Shown: positions 9,555 to 17,600 of the stretch, in pieces | How positions within the stretch are numbered: position 1 is the first letter of the stretch | Layout of the letters: each line of letters begins with the position of its first letter | DNA from: an uncultured Oscillospiraceae bacterium | GTDB lineage: Bacteria; Bacillota; Clostridia; Oscillospirales; Oscillospiraceae | Assembly: GCA_947627325.1 (NCBI GenBank) | Contig: CANQVO010000005.1 | Location: forward strand, 1 to 64,000 | DNA: 64,000 bases | Direction: 5' to 3' | Notes under the pieces: generated by a model | Databases searched by the model: none | What the model was told of the DNA's origin: nothing | What the model saw: the letters and a program-made list of their open reading frames with translations, nothing else | Program-made: the position numbers and the translations under genes

Positions 9555-9659
9555 CGCCTCGCGGCTCCAGGGATCTTTGGCCGGGGCGTCCGCCGCTTTG
9601 TCGGGCTCCTTCTGCCGCTTGGCCGTCCGGGTAAATTTTTTCGTTTTTTCTGTTACATT

Positions 9660-9688
9660 TTGGCCCCTCGAATCGTCATAGTTAATAT
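9660..9688 (+). promoter_or_regulatory. Candidate promoter of the WG-repeat gene
   Basis: TTGGCC, 17-bp spacer, TAATAT, about 65 bp before the chosen ATG. The -35 matches only in its first three bases, but the spacing and AT-rich -10 in a GC-rich setting make it the best candidate here. Confidence 0.45.
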
Positions 9689-9754
9689 AGGACAAGCCAA
9701 GGGATGGCGTTTTGTCCGCGGCGGCCTGATCGTGTATGGAGGGAGGCTGTGAGC

Positions 9755-11659
9755 ATGATGACTGGTATGGGAAGGAGACTCCGCGCGATCGCCGCGCTTC
9801 TCATGGTCGGCGCGGCCGCAGCCTGTTCCGCCCCGGCCCGGGCGGCGGCGGGGATCGCCGTCACCGAGATCGTGCCCTGCAAGTATGGCGAGGTCGAGTC
9901 CTTCTCCGAGGGCCTTGCCGCGGTGCGGGTTGGTGACGAGGAAACCGGCAAATGGGGTTACATCGACCAGGCCGGCCGGGAGGTGATCCCCTGCCAGTAT
10001 GACGGTGCGGGGGACTTCTCAGAGGGCCTGGCCCAGGTGGCGAAGGACGGCAAGTGGGGCTGCATCGACCAGGCCGGCCGGGAGGTGGTTCCCTGCCAGT
10101 ATGACAGTGTCGGGTTTTTCTCCGAGGGTCTGGCCATAGTACGCGTTGCGGACGGGGAGGCCAACCGATACGGCTACATCGACAAAACCGGCCGGGAAGT
10201 GATACCCTGCCAGTATGACGGCGCTATGGGGTTCTCCAAGGGCCTTGCCGCGGTGGAGTTAGGCGGCAAGTATGGCTACATCGACAAGACCGGCCGGGAG
10301 GTCGTGCCCCGCAAGTATGATTATGCCGGGTCCTTCTCCGAGGGCCTTGCCATGGTGCGGCTGGACGACAAGTACGGCTACATCGACCAGACGGGCCGGG
10401 AGGTGGTGCCCTGCCAGTATGACGACGCCGGGGCCTTCTTCGAGGGGGTCGCCATGGTGGTGCTGGGCGGCGAGGTCAGCTATATCGACCAGACCGGCCA
10501 GGAGGTCGCGCCCTGCCCGTATGACGTGGTGCATCCCTTCTCCGAGGGCCTTGCCCGGGTGGCAAAGGACGGCAAGTGGGGCTACATCGACCAGGCCGGC
10601 CGGGAGGTGGTGCCCTGCCGGTATGACGATGCCTGGGACTTCTCCGAGGGCCTGGCCTCGGTGTGTTTGAACGGCAAATGGGGGTGCATCGACCAGACCG
10701 GCCGGGTGGCGGTGCCCTGCCGGTATGACGGCGTGTATGTCTTCTCGGAGGGTCTTGCCCGGGTGAGAGTGGACGACAAGTACGGTTACATCGACCAGGC
10801 CGGCCGGGAGGTGGCGCCCTGCCGGTATGACGATGCCCGGGACTTCTCCGAGGGCCTGGCCAGGGTGTATCTGGACAGCAAATTTGGCTACATTGATAAG
10901 ACTGGCCGGGAAGTCGTGCCCTGCAAGTATGACGGGGCGGAGGACTTCTCCGAGGGGTTTGCCGCGGTGGCGTTGGACGGCAAGTGGGGCTACCTGGCTA
11001 TTGACGGGTATGTGCCCCTGGAGCTGAACGGGGGCGGCGGCGTGGACTATCTTATTGCCGACGACGCCGGCGCTCTGACTGTCCCCGCCAACCCCACCCG
11101 GGTGGGGTCCACCTTCGGCGGGTGGTATGCCGACGAGGCGTTGACCACCCCCTGGAACTTTAACGACAAGGCGGCCGACGGCCTGGCGCTGTACGCCAAG
11201 TGGGTGCCCGCCTCCTCCGCCGCCGCCATCACGGGCAAGAGCGGCCAGATCATCACCCTGAACGGCGCCGCCGTGACCCTGGACGCCTATATCCTCAAGG
11301 CCGCCAACGGCGGGGACGTGACCTATGTGGAGCTCCGGGATGTGGCGGCGTTGTTGGAAAACACCTCCGCCAAGTTCAACGTGGACTGGAAGCGGGGGGC
11401 GATCTACGTCTCCTCCAAGACGGCCTACACCACCAAGAACGGCGCCGAGCTGAAGCCCATCTCCGGCACCGACGGCAGCTACCAATGGAACACCGCCCCG
11501 GTGCTGTTTGACGGCGTGACCAAGCCGCTGGAGGGCATCGTCCTCACCGACGGCCAGGGCGGCGGCCACACCCTCTTTAAGCTCCGGGATCTGGGCGCGG
11601 CCCTGAATTTCACCGTGGGCTGGAGCGCGGAGACGGGGATCTATATCCAGACCAACTAA
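9755..11659 (+). CDS. Secreted WG-repeat protein with InlB-type repeat and copper-amine-oxidase-like C-terminal domain
   Basis: ATG at 9755 is chosen over the in-frame ATG at 9704 because GGAGGGAGG lies 8 nt before it and it starts a good signal peptide (MMTGMGRRLRAIAALLMVGA, then AAACSAPARA). A Cys at about residue 23 makes a lipoprotein possible. Next come 11 WG/KWGYI repeats of about 33 residues (consensus REVVPCQYDxAxxFSEGLAxV, then K-W/Y-G-Y-I-D-x-T/A-G), a Listeria-Bacteroides/InlB-like unit (FGGWYADEAL to LYAKWV) and a C-terminal copper-amine-oxidase N-domain-like module with VELRDVAALL and LFKLRDLGAALNF. WG repeats are usually protein-interaction scaffolds; no catalytic residues are evident. 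The repeats are also near-identical at DNA level, so copy number may vary. 634 residues, monocistronic, ended by a terminator 31 bp later. Confidence 0.85.
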   Translation: MMTGMGRRLRAIAALLMVGAAAACSAPARAAAGIAVTEIVPCKYGEVESFSEGLAAVRVGDEETGKWGYIDQAGREVIPCQYDGAGDFSEGLAQVAKDGKWGCIDQAGREVVPCQYDSVGFFSEGLAIVRVADGEANRYGYIDKTGREVIPCQYDGAMGFSKGLAAVELGGKYGYIDKTGREVVPRKYDYAGSFSEGLAMVRLDDKYGYIDQTGREVVPCQYDDAGAFFEGVAMVVLGGEVSYIDQTGQEVAPCPYDVVHPFSEGLARVAKDGKWGYIDQAGREVVPCRYDDAWDFSEGLASVCLNGKWGCIDQTGRVAVPCRYDGVYVFSEGLARVRVDDKYGYIDQAGREVAPCRYDDARDFSEGLARVYLDSKFGYIDKTGREVVPCKYDGAEDFSEGFAAVALDGKWGYLAIDGYVPLELNGGGGVDYLIADDAGALTVPANPTRVGSTFGGWYADEALTTPWNFNDKAADGLALYAKWVPASSAAAITGKSGQIITLNGAAVTLDAYILKAANGGDVTYVELRDVAALLENTSAKFNVDWKRGAIYVSSKTAYTTKNGAELKPISGTDGSYQWNTAPVLFDGVTKPLEGIVLTDGQGGGHTLFKLRDLGAALNFTVGWSAETGIYIQTN

Positions 11660-11690
11660 GGCGCTCATAATGCCGACAAAAAAGACAGGG

Positions 11691-11726
11691 AAAAATCCCT
11701 GGAGCCCTACGGCTCCAGGGATTTTT
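11691..11726. terminator. Intrinsic terminator followed by a tRNA-Pro-like scar
   Basis: AAAAA, stem TCCCTGGAGCC / GGCTCCAGGGA, TTTTT. It ends the WG-repeat gene. The bases directly after it (about 11727-11751) read GGACTTGGCCCCACGG, matching 14 of 16 bases of the complement of the tRNA-Pro 3' half at 43.9 kb. Confidence 0.9.
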
Positions 11727-11899
11727 GATTGGTGTGGACTTGGCCCCACGGTCTATGGGGCGGCGGGGCGGCCGCCGCTTTGTCAGGCCCTTTTGGCCGC
11801 CTTGCGGCGCTCTTCTTTCCGCCTTGCAAACTCCCGCTGGAAGTGGGCGATCCGCGCCGCGTCCATCCCCTTGCGGGGGATTTCTCCGCCCCTTTTTCT

Positions 11900-12685
11900 T
11901 CACTCTTGGCACAGCCAATCAAGGATCTCTTTACACTTTTCCTGCGATGGATAGTGCCTCCATTTATAGGGCTGAGTATATGCTAAGTACGCTCCCATAC
12001 TATTCTTTGCTAAATCCGCAGGCGATCCATCTGTTGCCTTTGTATCGTCAACCACTACGATTTTTCCATCTTGATCTAAGTATTTCTTGATGCTGGCCCT
12101 TTTAGCCTTCTCTACCAATTCCGGCAGCAGCTTGATCGTTTTGATAAAGCTGTTATTATATACCAACGCATATTTTCCAGTATGTATCTTTTCGCCCTGA
12201 TAGATACCGCCTGTCTTATATGTACCACCCGTAGTCACACCACCAACGGTTACAGCCCCAAAGTGTAACTTTTCCGGGGCATATCTTGTGGCTCGGTCGA
12301 CCACCTCTTGAATGCGGATAGCCAAGCTCAGCATTCCACCTCGCTTTATGATCTGTACTTCGCCTTTCGTTGGATCATAGGTCATATATCCCCGAATCTT
12401 CTCCTGCTTTTCCTGTTCCCTTTTCCCCGAGGTCACAGAGAATTCCCAAAAAAACAGAGTTAGCACCAATGTGAGCCCACAGCCGACAAACAGTACTGCC
12501 GCAAGGAACCACGGCGAGCCTTCCCTGTCACTGAAAAAGCATGTAAACCCCCCTCCCAGAATGCTCATAACGCCCCCAATGGATCCGATCAACGCTTCTC
12601 GATTCTCCCGTACGGATGAATAGCATATAAACGTGAAAAGCAATCCCAATACCACACAACAGATCCCCAGAAACATACGATCCAC
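11900..12685 (-). CDS. Uncharacterised membrane protein, AT-richer than its surroundings
   Basis: 261 residues. The first about 95 residues hold three hydrophobic helices (FLGICCVVLGLLFTFICYSS, about 32-52, and FLAAVLFVGCGLTLVLTLFF). The remainder is cytoplasmic or external and soluble, with a Gly/Thr-rich stretch (VTVGGVTTGGTYKTGGIYQG) followed by a mixed alpha/beta tail. I recognise no family or active site. Codon use is noticeably more A/T-rich than that of the flanking genes, which suggests recent acquisition. A 25-codon basic ORF lies upstream on the same strand. It is convergent with the WG-repeat gene; the 240 bp between holds the terminator, the tRNA-like scar and a doubtful 27-codon minus-strand ORF (11866-11783). 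Confidence 0.7.
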   Translation of the reverse strand: MDRMFLGICCVVLGLLFTFICYSSVRENREALIGSIGGVMSILGGGFTCFFSDREGSPWFLAAVLFVGCGLTLVLTLFFWEFSVTSGKREQEKQEKIRGYMTYDPTKGEVQIIKRGGMLSLAIRIQEVVDRATRYAPEKLHFGAVTVGGVTTGGTYKTGGIYQGEKIHTGKYALVYNNSFIKTIKLLPELVEKAKRASIKKYLDQDGKIVVVDDTKATDGSPADLAKNSMGAYLAYTQPYKWRHYPSQEKCKEILDWLCQE

Positions 12686-12723
12686 TCCACCGTTTTATCA
12701 AGTTTTTTTGTTATACGCATCTG

Positions 12724-12801
12724 CTATCTCGCCGATTTTCGTTTGGCTGTACGCGTCTGGTCCCTGATGTGTTTGACCCTGCGGCCGGGGTATTCTCTCA
12801 T
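12724..12801 (-). CDS. Possible 25-residue basic peptide
   Basis: ATG is preceded by GGAGGATCGGAG. The product is very basic (MREYPGRRVKHIRDQTRTAK plus RKSAR) and would precede the membrane-protein gene on the same strand by 38 bp. A weak promoter (TTGGTC, 17 bp, TACACT) reads into it. It could be a leader peptide, a gene remnant or chance. Confidence 0.28.
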   Translation of the reverse strand: MREYPGRRVKHIRDQTRTAKRKSAR

Positions 12802-12955
12802 CTCCGATCCTCCCCTTCTATCTCGCGGCACATCCGCGCCGCGTTTTATTTAGTGTAGAGTAACGGAATGAAATGACCAATGTAATATTTCATCGTGATA
12901 CACTGTAACATCTCTTGTCCACAGCCGCTAAACTTATAGGAAAGGTGGTGTTAAC

Positions 12956-13306
12956 GTGCAGGGGAAGAAACCGATCAACGTCAGAGTGGGCGCGAATATC
13001 CAGTGGCTGCGGGAGGAGCGCCACCTGACCCAGGAGGGGCTGTCGGAGAAGATCGGCGTCACCCCCAACCACTTGAGCGCCATTGAGCGGGGCGTTTCGG
13101 GGATCTCGCTGGAGCTGCTGGAAAAGCTGTGCCAGGAGCTCTCCGTGACGGCGGACCACATCCTCTTTGGCCGCAAGGCGGCGGAGGCCAACGGGGAGGA
13201 ATTGATGAGCCTTCTGCGGTCCATCGACCAGGGCCAGGCGGAGCTCACCCGGCTGGGCCAGACCATCGAGGCCCTGACCGAGCAGTTGATCCGTCTGCGC
13301 CAGTGA
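12956..13306 (+). CDS. XRE/Cro-family transcriptional regulator
   Basis: GTG start preceded by GGAAAGGTGGTG. 116 residues: an HTH_3 domain over about residues 8-65 (VGANIQWLREERHLTQEGLS, then PNHLSAIERGVSGIS and LCQELSVTADHILFG), followed by a helical tail (ELTRLGQTIEALTEQLIRLR) that may dimerise. It is divergent from the 25-residue ORF and the AT-richer membrane protein, so their shared 270-bp gap is a likely target. That gap contains the near-symmetric elements GTAACGGAATGAAATGACC and AATATTTCATCGTGATACAC, but no clear operator. Monocistronic, ending in a bidirectional terminator. Confidence 0.85.
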   Translation: MQGKKPINVRVGANIQWLREERHLTQEGLSEKIGVTPNHLSAIERGVSGISLELLEKLCQELSVTADHILFGRKAAEANGEELMSLLRSIDQGQAELTRLGQTIEALTEQLIRLRQ

Positions 13307-13364
13307 GCAGCCCCGCCGCCGCTCCCCTTGTCCGCCGCCCCAACCGGCGGAAAAACAGGCAGAG

Positions 13365-13402
13365 AAAAATCCCTGGAGCCTTACGGCTCCAGGGATTTTT
13401 TG
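13365..13402. terminator. Bidirectional intrinsic terminator
   Basis: A-run, stem TCCCTGGAGCC / GGCTCCAGGGA with TTAC loop, T-run. It lies between the convergent XRE gene and the methyltransferase-STAS pseudogene. Confidence 0.92.
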
Positions 13403-13452
13403 GTCGGGCTTGGTTCCTCGATTTGTGAGTCGGCGGTTGCGGTCGGCTCGAT

Positions 13453-14405
13453 TTACAGCAGGAACTGCTCAAAGCCGGTGGCGTCCAGGATCTCCTTGAC
13501 CACGGGGTTGACTTGCTCCATCTTCAGATGCCCATCCAGGGTCTTGTACATCATCAGCATCACCCGCAGGCCGGCGGAGGAGATGTAGTCCAGGTCCTTG
13601 GCGTTGACGGTGCAGGAGGTCACGCCCTCCTTCACGCTCTCGAACCGCTCCAACAGCTCCGGCGCGGTGATGGAGTCCAGCCGGCCCCGCAGGGTGATGA
13701 CCATCTTGCCCTCGTGGACCCGGGCGTTGACGCCGAAGGTCTCGCCGTCGTAGTTGGCCTCGGTCTCCTGGTAGTCCTCGTCGGGCGTGAAGATCCAGAT
13801 GTACACGTTCTCCAGGGACTTGAGGTACCCCGCCTTCACCTCGTCGGAGAAGTCCGCCAGGCTGTTGATCTCCGTCACATAGTCGGACACGGGCACCCGC
13901 TCCCACTTGAGGCCCACCGAGCGGAGGAAGTTCGTGACGGTGTTCATGGTGGTTTCAAAGTCGTAGGCCAGGATGGTCATATTCTGCACTTCGATATTCG
14001 TGTCCGACTGCTTGGCATACACCTTCATGGTCTTGAGCAGATCCTCATAGGCGGCCTGGCCGCGGATGGCGGTCAGGCCGGCCATGAACATGGGGTTCGC
14101 GTCGGGGTCGGAGGTGAATCCAGGGCGCGGGGGGTGTAGCCGCAGCCGATATCCACAACGGTGCTGTTTTTGTAGTTCTCCACGATCTTGTTGATGGCGC
14201 GGAAACGGGTCTCCGTCATGGCGGTCAGGTCCAGGCTGAGGGCGACCTTCTGCTCCTCTGTGCCGATCAGCGAGTCGGCGTCGATGCCAAACTTCTTCGC
14301 CAAGATCGGCGCGTCCGGGTCGCCCGCGATGCACAGGTGCAGAAGCATGGACTTTGCCGTGTTGTATATCGGGTTGGTCTGTTGCCTGAGATCCTTCTCG
14401 CTCAT
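13453..14405 (-). pseudogene. Class I SAM methyltransferase-STAS fusion, internally deleted and frameshifted
   Basis: Translation starts well (TTAGGAGGAACACAAA-ATG): MSEKDLRQQTNPIYNTAKSM through the SAM motif I VVDIGCGYTPRAL. At about 14125-14120 the frame changes and sequence resumes as GFTSDPDANPMFMAGLTAIR, which in related methyltransferases lies near the end of the catalytic domain. The C-terminus is a STAS domain (last about 105 residues, with DLDYISSAGLRVMLMMYKTL around the conserved Ser). Relatives of this fold carry roughly 100 residues between the two points, including the SAM-ribose acidic residue and the substrate pocket, so the lesion looks like an out-of-frame internal deletion at a short CCTGGA junction. 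The STAS part could still be made from an internal start (ATG at 14092). STAS domains usually act in anti-anti-sigma or stress partner switching. A family-length estimate is from memory. Confidence 0.75.
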
Positions 14406-14570
14406 TTTGTGTTCCTCCTAAAAATGTTTTGTCGCCCCCTTCCGCGCCGCGCCGGCCCTTTCGGCCGGGATCTTCGTGGGCAAGGGCTTTCGCGCCGGAC
14501 AGCTCAGGCCGACAACGCTTAACATGGCCCGGCTATCCATCGTCTGATACCAAGGGCGGCAAAAGGAGAA

Positions 14571-14605
14571 AAACCCCTGAAACCTTGCGGTTTCAGGGGT
14601 TTTTG
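14571..14605. terminator. Intrinsic terminator of the giant SLH gene
   Basis: Stem AAACCCCTGAAACC / GGTTTCAGGGGTTT with TTGC loop and T-tails both ways. It lies 78 bp after the stop codon of the minus-strand giant gene and upstream of the methyltransferase-STAS gene. Confidence 0.9.
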
Positions 14606-14619
14606 GGCCCGAGTGGCGG
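14574..14619. repeat. Candidate attachment-site repeat (terminator plus tRNA-Pro 3' end)
   Basis: CCCTGAAACC, 4-nt loop, GGTTTCAGGGG, TTTTTGGGCCCGAGTGGCGG. This matches 43882-43925 over about 45 bp apart from the loop and two or three bases. The other terminators of this family use GGAGCC/GGCTCC stems, so these two are the closest pair. The GAGTGGCGG part is the complement of the tRNA-Pro acceptor/T-arm. Confidence 0.55.
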
Positions 14620-14682
14620 TCCTTTCAGATGTGTGCTCACCTGCTGGGAAAGGCGGCGGTTCCGCCGCCGTACCAAGGTCGG

Positions 14683-17600
14683 TCAGGGCTTCTCCGTGGC
14701 TTTCGCCGCTGTGAAAAAACGCTGGAGCATGGTGGCCGCCTGGGCGCGGGTCGCCTGGCCCCGGGGGTCGAGGGCGTCGCCCGTGCCCTGGATGACGCCG
14801 CCGCCCGCCGCCCACTGGAGGGCGGGGATGGCCCACGCCCCGGCCTGGTCGAAGTCCTGATAGCGCGAGAGGTCGGCGTCCTCGCCCGGGGAGACGCTCC
14901 AGCCCCTGGCCTGGGCGTACCGCCAGAGCATGGCGGCCAGCTGCTCCCGGGTGATGGGGTCGCCGGGGCCGAAGTCGCCGGTGTCGTAGCCCTGCGCCAC
15001 GCCCGCCGCGGTGGCCCAGCGGACCGCCTCGGTGTACCATGCGTCCGGCTCCACGTCGCCATAGGGCAGGGGGCCGTCCGTCCCGGGACTGCCCGCCGCC
15101 CGCCACAGGATGGTGGCGATCATGGCCCGGCTGGTGGGCAGGTCGGGGGCGAAGGTGGCCGGGGCGGTGCCCACCATCAGGCCCCGCTCCACGCAGTAGT
15201 GTACGCCGTCGTGATACCACGCCGTGGGGGTAGCGTCGGTGAATGGGGCGATGGGGCAGGTGTCGTCCCTGGGACAGGGGGCGGCGTCGTCCAGGGCCCG
15301 GAAGGTGACGGCGATGGTGTGGGCCGAGGTGACCTTCTCAAAGGTGTACGCCGTCACCGCGCCCACGCTCTGGCCGTCCACCAACACCTCCGCCACCTCA
15401 TAGCCCTCGTCGGGGGTGATGGCAAAGGTCTGGTCCTGGCGCCGCCGGACGCTCACCCGGCCGCTGGGGTCGATCTGGCCCCCCGGGCCGGCGGTGGCGG
15501 TGATGGAATAGCGGGCGGTATCGGCGGGCTGATACCAGGTCAGCACATAGGTGGAGTAGTACCGGGCGTAGACCAAAATGGCCGCGCCGTCCTTCACAAG
15601 CTCCACCCGCTCGCCATCGTCGTTGGCGGCGGTGGTAATGGTCTGCACCTCCTCCACCCCGTCCCCGTCTTCGTCGTGGAAGCGGTAAACGGTGTAGCCG
15701 CCCTTGCCCTGGAGCTCCGCGGGCAGGTAGATCAGGTTGGCGATGAGTACCTTGGAATCCCCGATGGGGGTGACGGTGGACTCCGCCGCCGTGCCGTCGG
15801 CGTGGACCTTGGTCACCGTCTTGGTGAGGCTCATGTCCAGCACCAGGCCGATGTTATCCGCGGCCACCGGCACCTCCTTGAGCTTTTCCGCCATGCCCTC
15901 CGCCGCGCCGGCGTTCTCCACCTTCATCAAAAACTCTACCGTGCCGCCGTTTTCCTCCACCAGCGTCCGCTCGTCCTCATCATAGAGCTCCGCGGCATCC
16001 TCGTCGGTGATGATGGGGTCCAGATCCACCACCACCGAGCCGGACCCCGGCGCCACCTCCACCACCGTGTTCAGCCGGTAGCCCGGGAGGGTGTAGGTCC
16101 CGCCCTCCACGTTCTGGTCGGTGATCTCCACCATATAGGTCTTGACCACCCCGTTCCAGGTGAACACCAGGTTATAGGTGTTGGGGATGAGCCCGTCGAA
16201 GCGGAAGGTCCCGCTCTCGTCGGTGGTGGTCAGGCCCATCTGATACTCCCCCATCATCAGCGCCACGCTGACGTAGGGGATGGGCGTCTCCGCATCGTCC
16301 AGCACCACGCCGGCGATGTTGAAGACCTCCCGGGTCCACTGGGCCTCGAAGGTCACGTCGGCGTAGGGCATATAGAACGCCTCGTTGGGCTGGTACAGCG
16401 TCCCGTTCCGGCCCCAGCCGGCGAAGACGTACCCCGCCGGCGGATTTTCCGGCGCCGGGGGCAGGGTGATCTCCTGGGTGGGGATCAGGCCCTCCAGGGG
16501 CGCGGGCACCGTGACGCCGGCGAAGGGCTTCCCCTCCTCGTCCTGGCCGGGGCCGAAGGCGGCGGTGTAGGTCTTGGGGTGGTCGTTTTCGGCGATGCGG
16601 AGAACGCCCACGTTCTGGAAGCCGCCGTCAGCGCCGCCGGCGTGGCGGTAGTTGGGGTTGGGGATCCGCACCCACACCTGATAGGTGCCGATCTCGGCGG
16701 GGGCAGCCACCGCCGTCCCGTCCGCCAGGCGGTACTGGATATCCCCGGCGGTCACGCCCAGGTCCGCCAGGGGGATGCCGGTGCCCGGGGCGGGATAGCG
16801 GTCGCCCAGCGCGGTGTCCGGGGCGTTGATCACCTCGCCCCAGGCGGCGGCGAGGGTCACGTCCCGGGCCTGTCCCCCCTCCAGGTAAAGCCACTCGTTG
16901 TTCCCCACTGTGAAGACCACCGGCGCGGGCTGGATGACCACCGCCGCGGTGGGGTCGGAGACGGTGTAGTTCCCCGCCTCCCGGCCGTAGAGGGTCACGG
17001 TCACCAGGTAGTCGCCCACGTCGGCGGAGTCGGTGACCGCGTAGGCCATCAGGTCCGCGTGGAAGGTGGAGGGGTCGGCCAGGAAGCCCTGCTTCTCCGC
17101 CTCGTCGGGCTGTTCGTCGGCCAGGAAGGGGTTCTCCACCCGCACGGTGGGGTGCATCCTGTGGCCGTGGTAGACGAAGGTCAGGTTTTGCCAAGTGACC
17201 CGCACCCCATAGGGCGCCACCGTGACGGTGCCCAGGCACAGCGCCCGCGCGTCCGGCTCCTCCCCGGCGAACAGGAAATTCTGTGGGTCGTCTGTCAGGG
17301 TCACCCAGATCTCATAGGTCCCGGCGTCCCGGAAGGTCTCGGTATCGTCCCCGGCGACGGCATTTCCGGCCGCATCCGCCACCCGCTTGTAGCTGACGGC
17401 GAACAACCCGTCCAGGGCCAGGCCGCCGTCCTGCCGGACGCTGGCCCGGTGCGCCAGGCTGTCATAGGTCATGGTCAGGGCGAAGCGCGCCCCGTCCGCG
17501 CCCCCGGCCAGGGCGTAGCCCTCGGGGTTGGGATCCCCGTTGACCTCCGCCGTCCAGTCGTGGGCGGGCTTGGCCTCCGGGTCGATGGTGAAGGCGACGG

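Noticed and set aside
11783..11866. 27-codon basic minus-strand ORF (MDAARIAHFQREFARRKEER...)
   Set aside because: AAGGGG touches the ATG with no proper spacing, and it lies in a scarred intergenic region. It may be the tail of a lost gene, but cannot be supported as a gene.
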